Source of the DNA: Bacteroidaceae bacterium
GTDB taxonomy: Bacteria > Bacteroidota > Bacteroidia > Bacteroidales > Muribaculaceae
DNA length: 15,870 bases
Assembly: GCA_021768245.1 (NCBI GenBank)
Contig: JAETNO010000038.1
Span: 1 to 15,870 of the forward strand
Direction: 5' to 3'
The notes under the pieces were generated by a model. It made no database searches, was not told the DNA's origin, and saw nothing but the letters and a program-made list of their open reading frames with translations. Below, piece after piece: positions 6,727 through 12,958 of this stretch. A program made the position numbers and the translations under genes. Positions within the stretch are counted from its first letter, which is position 1. Every line of letters starts with the position of its first letter.

Positions 6727-7133
6727 TGGGAAATATTATGTTGCAATAGTTCGTGTTCGCTTCAGCTCTTCATCGTCGATCCGATTGTTCGGCAGATATT
6801 CTATACTCAGTTTCATGACGCTATGAAATATGCAGAGTTATAAATATAAGGAATATCCGGGAAATTACTCGCGGTTGATACCCATTTTTTTGATTAGATC
6901 TTTTATATATCTTTCGGAATGCCGGTACTGGCGCTTATGCAACAAAGGCACGATATTTTCGTTTGTATTGTGAACGAACTCCGCAGGGAGTACCGAGGAA
7001 ACGACGCAATTTCACACTACACGGTCGGCAGGAGCCGGCAAAGCCCCGCTTAACTATTTGTCGAAACGACGACACGATGCCCGACTGCATTGCGTGCCGA
7101 CACTCCGTATGCCCCTGCGCCTAATTATGCACG

Positions 7134-7145
7134 ATGAATATTCAT
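7134..7145. promoter_or_regulatory. 12-bp perfect palindrome over the umuD start codon
   Basis: ATGAATATTCAT is self-complementary and includes the start codon. It could be an operator or a translation-blocking hairpin, but 12 bases is short enough to arise by chance. Confidence 0.25.
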
Positions 7146-8018
7146 TTCGATATATATGGTCTTATAACGACGACCGTCAAATCGCTGCCCTACGTCAGCG
7201 AAGGCATTCCGGCAGGATTCCCTTCGCCGGCCGCGGACTATATCGGCGACCGCATCGACCTGAACGAAGTCCTCATACTGAGTCCGGGTGCGACATACTA
7301 TGCCCGCGTTCGGGATTACTATCTGGTCGAGGAGGAGCTGGAGCAGGGCGACGGCATCCTTTTCGACACGCGGCTTGCACCGCGCACCGGGGACCTGGCG
7401 TTTTGCGAGGTCTGCGGCGAACGGGTGCTGAAATATATCCGCAAACGGGGGCGCGAGCTATGGCTTCTCGGCGGCGGAACGGACGACACGCTTCCTGTCG
7501 ACGGCGACACCGAAGCGCGGGTGCTGGGCGTCGTTACGGTCGTCATCAAAGTCCGGAGGTTCAAGCGACGGCGCACACGCCTTATCGACCGCCTGCCGCA
7601 GAAGGAACAACCCGCGCTGTTCGAGCGGCGGGCTATCCGAGCCTCGTATTTTCCGGCGAGCGACGTTCCCGTCGCGGGGCTCGTCGACCTGAACGAAGAG
7701 CTGATTCCTAACCCGATCAGCACCTTCTTCGGGAAAGTGCGGGGCATCTCTCTGATCGAAGACGACATCGAGGACAGCGATTCGGTGATCGTGGACCGGA
7801 TGCTCGAACCCCGGTGGGGCGATCTTGCCGTATGCGTCACCTCCGAAGGCTTCACCATGAAATACGTCGAGGTGCACGACGACGGGGAGATCTGGCTGAT
7901 GCCCGGCAACAAGGACTATGCTCCGATTCGGATTACCGGCGAGAACGAACGGTTGATATGGGGCATCGTCACCCACTCCATCCGGCAGCTGAGGACGAAG
8001 AAAGGAGGTATAGGATGA
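7134..8018 (+). CDS. umuD: Tandem UmuD-like protein (two fused UmuD domains, S24 peptidase fold)
   Basis: UmuD is the self-cleaving accessory subunit of translesion polymerase V. This 294-residue protein is about twice the usual 140 and consists of two UmuD domains joined by a basic linker (139-165). Domain 1 has the cleavage-site region PAGFPSPAADY (Ala27-Gly28) and IDLNEVLI, but the serine of the GDSM-type motif is Tyr63 (VRDYYL); Lys100 remains. Domain 2 has VDLNEELI, Ser206 (VRGISL) and Lys243 (FTMKY), 37 residues apart as in E. coli UmuD, with Ala170-Ser171 at the cleavage position. The halves align at a constant offset of 143 residues. The start is fixed by an in-frame stop at 7122. The stop overlaps the umuC start (ATGA). 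It is cytoplasmic and probably damage-induced. Domain 2 may cut domain 1; this is inference. Confidence 0.93.
   Translation: MNIHFDIYGLITTTVKSLPYVSEGIPAGFPSPAADYIGDRIDLNEVLILSPGATYYARVRDYYLVEEELEQGDGILFDTRLAPRTGDLAFCEVCGERVLKYIRKRGRELWLLGGGTDDTLPVDGDTEARVLGVVTVVIKVRRFKRRRTRLIDRLPQKEQPALFERRAIRASYFPASDVPVAGLVDLNEELIPNPISTFFGKVRGISLIEDDIEDSDSVIVDRMLEPRWGDLAVCVTSEGFTMKYVEVHDDGEIWLMPGNKDYAPIRITGENERLIWGIVTHSIRQLRTKKGGIG
8003..8010 (+). promoter_or_regulatory. Strong Shine-Dalgarno site before umuC
   Basis: AGGAGG lies five to seven bases ahead of ATG 8015, inside the end of umuD. Such a site is unusual in Bacteroidetes, where initiation rarely uses it, and it fixes the umuC start despite the longer open frame upstream. 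Confidence 0.7.
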
Positions 8019-9340
8019 GCCGGAAGCTGTTGCCCCTGAATCCCCGCCAGATGGTCGGCCTTGCCGACGGGAATTCATTTTACTGCTCCTGCGAGGAGTC
8101 CATGCAGCCGTGGCTGCACGGAAAGCCCATTATCGTGGCCTCGAACAACGACGGCTGTGCGATAGCCATGAACCGGCCGGCGAAGCGATACGTCAGGATG
8201 GGTGACGCGCTGTTTCAGATAGCAGACACCATCCGGGAACACGGCATCGTTACGTTCTCCTCGAACTACGAGCTCTACGGCGACATGAGCAACCGCATGC
8301 ACAGCATTTGGGCCTCCTTCGTCCCCAACCTCGAAATATACAGCATCGACGAGGCCTTCCTCGACTTTACGGGAATGGAAGGCTTCGATTTCGAGAAGCT
8401 GGGGCGCGAGATCATCCGCACCACCCGGCGCGGAATCGGCATCCCGATCTGTCTGGGCATCGCCCCGACCAAAGTACTGGCCAAGGCCGCCAACAAGCTC
8501 GCCAAGACGGACGACGCCCGGCGGGGGCTCTATATCATCGATACGGAGGAGAAGCGTGTGGAGGCGTTGAAAAAACTCCCGATAGGCGATGTGTGGGGCA
8601 TCGGTCGGCGGCATGAGAAGCGCCTGACGGCGATGGGTGTCCGCACGGCCTACGATTTCTCCGTGCTGCCGCGCGAGTGGGTGCGCAGGAACATGACTGT
8701 CGTTGGCGACCGCCTCTGGCGCGAGATGAACGGGACGCCCTGTATCAGTCTGGAACTGGCGCCGCCCGACAAGCAGGAGATATGCACATCGCGGGCATTT
8801 GGGAAAATGACCTCCGACTTCAACGAGGTGAAAGCCGCCGTTGTGCGCTATTTAAGTTCGTCCGCCCATAAGCTCCGTGACCAGCATTCCTATGCCCGGC
8901 GCATCTATGTCGGCATCGAAACCAATCCTTTCAACGAGAACCAGCGTCAGACCTTCCGGGGACTGCAAATCGAATTTCCCGTACCGACGGACAATACGTT
9001 CGAGATGGTGCCTTATGCCATGACGCTGCTCCGGGCGATCTGGCCGGCCTACGCCCCCGGCGAACGGCCGTTCCTGTTCAAACGCGCTACCGTCACGTTG
9101 TCGGACCTTATTCCTGCCGAAGCGCTTCAGCTCAACATGTTTCACCATAGGCCCGACATCGGGCAGCTGCGGCATTTGCAGGCCGCGGTGGACGAGGTCA
9201 ACGGACCGCTGAACCTCGACAGCCGCCTCGTGGTGCTGGGTGCGGAATTGACCGGGCAGAATAATACCCGGCTGCGGCGCGAGATGCTCTCGAAATGTCC
9301 TACGACCAAATGGAGCGATCGGATAGATATTGCCATCTAA
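8015..9340 (+). CDS. umuC: UmuC, catalytic subunit of translesion DNA polymerase V
   Basis: A Y-family polymerase that copies past damaged bases. It has 441 residues, close to the usual 422. Catalytic carboxylates lie in LADGNSFYCSCE (Asp18) and YSIDEAFLDF (Asp112, Glu113). Other family marks are SNNDGCAIA (43-51), SSNYELYGDMSNR (82-94), the helix-hairpin-helix region PIGDVWGIGRRHEKRL, and ALQLNMF (Gln372-Phe376), a textbook sliding-clamp binding motif. ATG 8015 is chosen because AGGAGG lies a few bases upstream and it overlaps the umuD stop by four bases; upstream in-frame codons overlap umuD and are not UmuC-like. It probably forms a complex with the tandem UmuD protein, and shares an operon with the SRAP gene 21 bases downstream. 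Confidence 0.96.
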   Translation: MSRKLLPLNPRQMVGLADGNSFYCSCEESMQPWLHGKPIIVASNNDGCAIAMNRPAKRYVRMGDALFQIADTIREHGIVTFSSNYELYGDMSNRMHSIWASFVPNLEIYSIDEAFLDFTGMEGFDFEKLGREIIRTTRRGIGIPICLGIAPTKVLAKAANKLAKTDDARRGLYIIDTEEKRVEALKKLPIGDVWGIGRRHEKRLTAMGVRTAYDFSVLPREWVRRNMTVVGDRLWREMNGTPCISLELAPPDKQEICTSRAFGKMTSDFNEVKAAVVRYLSSSAHKLRDQHSYARRIYVGIETNPFNENQRQTFRGLQIEFPVPTDNTFEMVPYAMTLLRAIWPAYAPGERPFLFKRATVTLSDLIPAEALQLNMFHHRPDIGQLRHLQAAVDEVNGPLNLDSRLVVLGAELTGQNNTRLRREMLSKCPTTKWSDRIDIAI

Positions 9341-9361
9341 CTTTGTAAAGAATTTTTGTTT

Positions 9362-10183
9362 ATGTGTTTTTTCACCTCTCTGTCAGCAAATGCAGCGGCC
9401 GTAGCCAAAAGGTACGGTAAGCAGTTGGATATTATCGAAGCTGCCCGGCAGGTACTCGCCGAGCAGGAACAGGACGCAAGGGCCCGTCAGGACGCCGGAT
9501 CCGAACATAGGATGAGCGTTTACGACGTTCGGCTGGCCGAGGAGATCTACGTCATTCCCGCCTATGCCGAGCCGCACTGCGTTATCGTTTCGGGCTCGGA
9601 GGAACTTCAGGTCATGCAGTGGGGGCTGATTCCGCGGACGGCGAAGCCCGGAGATGCTCAGCGTTACGACCGGGAGAATCTGTTCAAGAACGCACGGGCC
9701 GAGACGCTTTTCGAGAAATGGCCGTGGCGAATGCTGTGGCAGCATAACCGGTGCATCATCCCCGTAACCGGATTCTACGAGCCGCACAGACTGCCGAACG
9801 GAAAGGCGCAGTATTACTATACCACTTTAAAGGATCAGGAATTATTCTCCATCGCCGGGCTCTGGGACGAGTGGACGCATCCGCAGACCGGAGAAAAAGT
9901 GCTGTCGTTCGTGCTGATAACGACCGAAGCGAACGCCATGATGCGGAAGATCCATAACGGCGGAGGCAATCCGTTCCGGATGCCGAAGATACTAACCCAA
10001 GAGCAGGAGAAGCGCTGGCTCGACCCGTCCATCGCATCCGAGGAGGCCGTCGCGGCCCTGCTGACCGTATACCCCGAAAAGGAGATGACAGCATGGCCCG
10101 TGCGGCCGAAGTTCAACTACGGAGACCCTTACGACGAAGGAATTATAGAGCCGGTCGCGGAAATGCAGACGCTCGGACTCTGA
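9362..10183 (+). CDS. yedK: SRAP-family abasic-site protein (YedK/HMCES-like)
   Basis: SRAP proteins bind abasic sites in single-stranded DNA and form a protective thiazolidine cross-link through Cys2. The protein has 273 residues from ATG 9362, which places Cys at position 2 (MCFF) as required; an earlier TTG at 9356 would bury it. Other signatures are WGLIP (87-91), NARAET (Asn110, Glu114), CIIPVTGFYEPH (Glu140) and MRKIHNG...RMPKIL (His198, 206-210). It differs from the common MCGR start, but MCF-type starts fit Bacteroidetes members as I recall them. It lies 21 bases after umuC, so it is probably co-transcribed: polymerase V and an abasic-site shield act on the same damaged template. Confidence 0.93.
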   Translation: MCFFTSLSANAAAVAKRYGKQLDIIEAARQVLAEQEQDARARQDAGSEHRMSVYDVRLAEEIYVIPAYAEPHCVIVSGSEELQVMQWGLIPRTAKPGDAQRYDRENLFKNARAETLFEKWPWRMLWQHNRCIIPVTGFYEPHRLPNGKAQYYYTTLKDQELFSIAGLWDEWTHPQTGEKVLSFVLITTEANAMMRKIHNGGGNPFRMPKILTQEQEKRWLDPSIASEEAVAALLTVYPEKEMTAWPVRPKFNYGDPYDEGIIEPVAEMQTLGL

Positions 10184-10210
10184 ACGCAAAGCTGCATGAC
10201 ATCATACAAA

Positions 10211-10240
10211 AAGAGAGGAGACCGATAACGGCCTCCCCTC
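10211..10240 (-). terminator. Terminator between the convergent SRAP and minus-strand genes
   Basis: A stem of GGAG and CCG (10217-10224, one mismatch) with CGG and CTCC (10229-10236) around an ATAA loop. On the minus strand it is followed by CTCTTTTTG, so it suits the end of the minus-strand unit whose stop is at 10264. It may also slow plus-strand transcription from the umu operon. Confidence 0.6.
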
Positions 10241-10263
10241 CGGCAATGAGTCGCGTCACTCTT

Positions 10264-10653
10264 CTAATATATGAACTCTGCCAGTGCATCGACGAGCAGT
10301 CTGAGGAGCTGCTCGGCCGTCAGAGGGTAGGACCTTTTCCTGAATATGCGGTCCATCTTCGTCCGTAGGAGCTCGAAGAAACGGTTGGCTTCGTGAACCG
10401 GCATTTTCTTGACCGTCATCACCATCAGCCACAGCGGAACTTCGATATAGGGCGGCTGGATGAAGAGTTCGAGCAGTTCGTCGGAGTGGTGCCTGTAATC
10501 CAGAAAACTGTTCTCGCAGACTCCGTACAGCGGCAGGACGATCAGCTCGTAGACGATGCGGTGCGTTCTGCGCATATCGCCTTCTTCATAAAACCATACG
10601 TCGATCTTTTTGGCGCCGACTATCCGGTACGGATTATAATTGTCCCTGCTCAT
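10264..10653 (-). CDS. Hypothetical protein of a repeated family (NPYR / KKID / CENxFLDYRH), copy A
   Basis: A 129-residue soluble protein I do not recognise. It is clearly paralogous to the protein at 11700-12146; shared blocks are NPYR, KKID-W-F-E, RRTH, YE, CEN-FLDYRH-SDELLELF (near residues 45-64), the sequence -WL--M--K-M---EA-RF and AE-LL--L. Such conserved His, Arg and Asp clusters could be functional, but I cannot assign a reaction. It begins one base after the stop of the small gene at 10655-10927, so the two form a unit, and a minus-strand terminator follows. A third copy survives as a fragment at 15088-15228. Three copies in 5 kb suggest a mobile or selected cargo family. Confidence 0.8.
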   Translation of the reverse strand: MSRDNYNPYRIVGAKKIDVWFYEEGDMRRTHRIVYELIVLPLYGVCENSFLDYRHHSDELLELFIQPPYIEVPLWLMVMTVKKMPVHEANRFFELLRTKMDRIFRKRSYPLTAEQLLRLLVDALAEFIY

Positions 10654-10654
10654 T

Positions 10655-10927
10655 TCAGGAAAGGCCCTTTATTTCCGAGTAAATGCTGTTGACCATGTAA
10701 TCACGTAATTCACTGCGGGTCGAGAGGCGGCAGAACCGGTATTGCTCAGGTAGATGCCGGCCTTTCGAAAAATGTTTCTGGTCCGTCGACCACGACTCCA
10801 GAAAGATCGAGTTCCCGTCGTGCCTGTCGTAAAGACCCCATAGGGATTCCGCATCCGGACATCGGGGATCGTCGGTATGGAAAAGATATACCTCTCCGAC
10901 TTTGAAATTACATTGTTTCACCGTCAT
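10655..10927 (-). CDS. Hypothetical protein with VGEVYLFH motif, partner of copy A
   Basis: A 90-residue protein from ATG 10927, of no family I recognise. It opens with MTVKQCNFKVGEVYLFHTDD and contains WGLYDRHDGNSIFLESWSTD and a C-terminal ELRDYMVNSIYSEIKG helix. The frame extends back to 11008, but a Bacteroidetes-like promoter at 10957-10988 lies inside that extension, so I prefer the shorter form. The VGE-YLFH motif recurs in the decayed plus-strand copy at 11376. In both places this gene precedes the larger NPYR-family gene, here with a one-base gap, which implies the two products work together. Confidence 0.7.
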   Translation of the reverse strand: MTVKQCNFKVGEVYLFHTDDPRCPDAESLWGLYDRHDGNSIFLESWSTDQKHFSKGRHLPEQYRFCRLSTRSELRDYMVNSIYSEIKGLS

Positions 10928-10956
10928 TCGTTTGGGCTGTTTTATAATTTGTGCGG

Positions 10957-10988
10957 CAAAGATGGATGAAACGTCGGGCCCTTGCAAG
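10957..10988 (-). promoter_or_regulatory. Promoter of the minus-strand two-gene unit (copy A)
   Basis: On the minus strand, CTTG (10988-10985), 20 bases, then CATCTTTG (10964-10957) resembles TTTG - TAnnTTTG with one mismatch in each element. Transcription would start near 10950, ahead of the start codon at 10927. Confidence 0.5.
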
Positions 10989-11146
10989 AACATGTGGAAC
11001 CATTCCAATTTTTTATTATAACAGGTGCGTCTCGATGCGCGTTTAACGAAGAATTTACGGCGGTCGGTTTTGCCGGGTACTTACTGCGTAGTGCAGCGGA
11101 TTTCGCGTTTTGGAAATCGATTTTCTCACAAAAACGCCGGAAAAAA

Positions 11147-11178
11147 TTTGGATGATAACGAAGAAATGACTATATTCG
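11147..11178 (+). promoter_or_regulatory. Candidate promoter of a small RNA
   Basis: TTTG at 11147-11150, exactly 20 bases, then TATATTCG at 11171-11178: one mismatch to the Bacteroidetes consensus. It points into a region with no convincing gene and ending in a terminator-like hairpin. Confidence 0.45.
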
Positions 11179-11184
11179 GGATAA

Positions 11185-11348
11185 CAATAGAGCAATTTAT
11201 CTGTTGTAAACTGTTTATCGTTCGTAAGTCCCAACTTTTACCTCAATGGCGAATAAACAGGCAAGATCGTAATGCGCGGTCTTGACTGGTTCGCCATAAC
11301 CTTTGGGACGGTACGAAGCAACCGGTCGAGAACCGCGCATATTTTTTG
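11185..11348 (+). ncRNA. Candidate small RNA ending in a long terminator hairpin
   Basis: The 337-base gap between the two divergent units lacks a credible gene. From a predicted start near 11185 the plus strand ends in a two-part hairpin: ATGCGCGGT (11272-11280) with ACCGCGCAT (11332-11340), and inside it GACTGGTT (11284-11291) with AACCGGTC (11320-11327, one G-U pair), around a 28-base loop. Six T follow at 11342-11347. A competing small hairpin pairs CAAGA (11262) with TCTTG (11280). No plus-strand gene lies upstream for this terminator to serve, which favours a free-standing RNA of about 160 bases. It could instead be the leader of the copy B unit. Confidence 0.4.
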
Positions 11349-11375
11349 ACATTGCGAATCAAAAGATGTGCCACT

Positions 11376-11672
11376 ATGAATCGACCCGAATGTGAAAGCG
11401 AAAGGCTGATTTACAGTTTAGAAACAAGCTCCAAATTACAACTTTTATTCGAAAACTCCGCTGTCGGTGAAACTTATTTGTTTCACCGGATTGCTTCGGA
11501 TTGCCTGCGGATTCCCCGTTTTTCGATAAAGGCATCGGAACCGCCGTCGGTTCCGTATCGACCGCCTCCGATTCGTCTTCATTCTGATGGCACCGTCCGC
11601 TTTCGCCCGGCTGCCCGCAAAGCCGGCCCGCGAAGACTCGTGCGCACGGATCGCCGTTCCGGCATCGTCTGA
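11376..11672 (+). pseudogene. Decayed VGE-YLFH protein, partner of copy B
   Basis: From ATG 11376 the first half reads as a normal protein and reaches SAVGETYLFHRIAS, matching VGEVYLFHTDD of the minus-strand gene at 10655-10927. After about residue 50 it turns into an Arg/Pro-rich string (PPSVPYRPPPIRL, ARKAGPRRLVRTDRR) typical of a wrong frame, so a frameshift or replacement is likely. No clean continuation to the family's C-terminus is seen in other frames. It lies 27 bases before the larger partner gene at 11700, preserving the two-gene order of copy A. Confidence 0.6.
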
Positions 11673-11699
11673 ATACGAACAAATTTTCCTAATCTCAAA

Positions 11700-12146
11700 A
11701 TGATGGATTTTATGAACGGTTTTGAAAAGGATAACGAGAATCCATATCGCCTTTATCGTGTGGTAAGCGTCAAAAAGATCGACCGCTGGTTTTTCGAGAA
11801 GCATAACCATCGCAGAACCCATGCGAAAATCTATGAAACGGTCATCCGGCCTAAGTTCGGGATTTGCGAAAACACGTTTCTCGACTACCGCCACGAATCC
11901 GACGAACTGCTGGAATTGTTCCGGCAATCGGTCAACGTCGAATTTTCGATGTGGCTTCCGACCATGGAGGCCAAGTACATGAGCCCTGTCGAAGCCGACC
12001 GCTTCAGTTTGATGCTTTGGGATGCGTTCGACTCGGCTTTTAAATGTATACTCAAAGAGGAACTGGCCTGCCGGATAAATGCCGAAAAGTTATTGAAATA
12101 CCTGATAATCTGTTTGGGAGAGAAATCTCCCGTCGTGGTGAGGTGA
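11700..12146 (+). CDS. Hypothetical protein of the NPYR / KKID / CENxFLDYRH family, copy B
   Basis: A 148-residue protein paralogous to the one at 10264-10653 and complete relative to it, with an extra N-terminal MMDFMNGFEKDNE and a C-terminal ICLGEKSPVVVR tail. Shared blocks are NPYR, KKIDRWFFE, RRTH, CENTFLDYRHESDELLELF and WLPTMEAKYMSPVEADRF. Start choice is uncertain; ATGs at 11700, 11703 and 11715 are all possible. Function is unknown. Its last 140 bases, plus sequence past the stop, are repeated at 15088-15228 at about 88 percent identity by eye. Its partner gene upstream is decayed while this one is intact, so it may act alone or with the copy A partner. Confidence 0.8.
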   Translation: MMDFMNGFEKDNENPYRLYRVVSVKKIDRWFFEKHNHRRTHAKIYETVIRPKFGICENTFLDYRHESDELLELFRQSVNVEFSMWLPTMEAKYMSPVEADRFSLMLWDAFDSAFKCILKEELACRINAEKLLKYLIICLGEKSPVVVR

Positions 12147-12297
12147 CGCGGCTCGTTATTTCGGTAGTCTGATGCCGGGCTCCGTTTTTCTCGGTGATTT
12201 CCACTAAAAGTACCTTGTCATCGGAGATCGTGAGCTTGGGCAGCGCGAATACCGTCCGCTGGCGCTGGTGCCCCTTACGACGGCCGGATCATTGCAT
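12006..12297 (+). repeat. Left direct repeat flanking the ibr/B-box block
   Basis: The 3' end of the copy B gene followed by a piece of traN (minus-strand sense). It matches 15088-15485 in the same order and orientation, except that about 110 bases present on the right (about 15235-15343) are missing here. The short CTCG sequence present at both edges of the missing part suggests a small slippage deletion. Confidence 0.8.
12154..12297 (-). pseudogene. traN: Fragment of a traN-like conjugation gene
   Basis: Read on the minus strand this matches the part of the TraN-like gene at about 15343-15485, including CNDPAVVRG and the codons for VFALPKLTI. Compared with that copy it lacks one base near 12270 (GGTGCCCC against GATGTCCCC), which breaks the frame, and it has lost the last dozen codons and stop as well as everything upstream of 12297. 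It cannot make a product. Confidence 0.75.
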
Positions 12298-12386
12298 GGA
12301 TCGACTTCGGGAAAACGTCCTATCAGTCCCATCCGCTGGACCCGAAACGGGATCAGCCTGTGGAGCGGATCGCGATTCCGGAATAA
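12297..12386 (+). other. Possible C-terminal relic of an unidentified gene
   Basis: Directly after the traN fragment, a plus frame reads WIDFGKTSYQSHPLDPKRDQ and then PVERIAIPE before TAA at 12384-12386. The composition looks protein-like, but it has no start and only 29 codons. It may be the tail of a gene cut off by the recombination that placed the traN fragment here, or chance. Confidence 0.2.
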
Positions 12387-12394
12387 GCGGGCAG

Positions 12395-12958
12395 TTATAG
12401 CACAAATTCGACCGTGTCCTCGTCGGCATCGCCGAGGCTGAACTCCTTGTCGGAGAAGAGTTCGGCGAGGCCCGTGATCTGTTTCAATCGCAGCAACTCG
12501 TCGCGGTCCATGCCGATATGACGCATGATCCACTGGTCGGACATCCGCGCGCGGGTCAGTTCGGCGACGATCTCGCTCATCAGCTCGACGTTGTGCGTTC
12601 CCCGCGCCCGGTTGTGGCGGATGGTCGAGGCCATGCGGTTCGAAAGGTCCTTTTCGATCACGGTGACGGGCAGCAGCCCCCGTTCGCGTTCGTAGATGCG
12701 CTTCGAGGTTTTGAGCACCAGATAGCGGTGGTAGCCGTCCACCAGTTCGTAACGGTCCCTTTCGGCGTCGTAATAGCAGACGCACGGCATCGTGTAGCCG
12801 TCTTCCCAGATCGACAGTTCCAGCAGTTTCATTTCGGGCGGCGCCACGACATTGGGGTTGTAGCTGTTCGCCACGATCTTCTCCACCGGTACGGCGCGGA
12901 CGTTATAGACAGGGCTCCGGAAGTTCTTCTCGGTCGGATGTTCGTAATAGCGATTCAT
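12395..12958 (-). CDS. ibrB: IbrB-like ParB-domain protein
   Basis: A 187-residue protein with a ParB/Srx-type N-terminal domain. Marks are VPVEKIVANSYNPNVV (first strand and NxYNPN), DGYHRYLVL (near residue 74, the DGxHR motif) and IRHNRARGTHN (near 113, the ParB box), followed by an HTH-like helical end with MSDQWIMRHIGMDRDELLRLKQITGL. IbrB acts with IbrA, first described in E. coli as activators of immunoglobulin-binding (eib) genes; the molecular mechanism is unclear, and ParB domains in general bind CTP or act as nucleases. The first 56 bases overlap the end of the ibrA-like gene in another frame, so translation is tightly coupled. It looks intact although ibrA is broken. Confidence 0.85.
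   Translation of the reverse strand: MNRYYEHPTEKNFRSPVYNVRAVPVEKIVANSYNPNVVAPPEMKLLELSIWEDGYTMPCVCYYDAERDRYELVDGYHRYLVLKTSKRIYERERGLLPVTVIEKDLSNRMASTIRHNRARGTHNVELMSEIVAELTRARMSDQWIMRHIGMDRDELLRLKQITGLAELFSDKEFSLGDADEDTVEFVL

Larger units (their letters stand above)
6545..7133. other. 589-base gene-free region between the nuclease island and the umu operon
   Basis: No credible gene is seen on either strand; the open frames near the right end overlap the umu gene in the wrong frame. It contains the minus-strand promoter at 6570, a candidate RNA pseudoknot at 6679-6726, and short symmetric sequences before the umu start (GTCG-AAA-CGAC at 7060-7070). Base composition changes within it, from AT-rich on the left to GC-rich from about 6960, so the island boundary probably lies here. 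I could not pick a convincing promoter for the umu operon. Confidence 0.5.

Noticed and set aside
7058..7711. 217-codon plus frame overlapping umuD
   Set aside because: Arg/Pro/His-rich shadow of the umuD frame with no family resemblance; the umuD frame has clear conserved motifs.
11025..11285. 86-codon plus frame between the divergent units
   Set aside because: No ATG-led conserved content, overlaps the candidate promoter and hairpin, and shows no family resemblance.
11262..11348. Integron attC-like site
   Set aside because: The fold is long enough, but the end sequences do not match the RYYYAAC and GTTRRRY boxes, and no integron integrase or cassette is seen.
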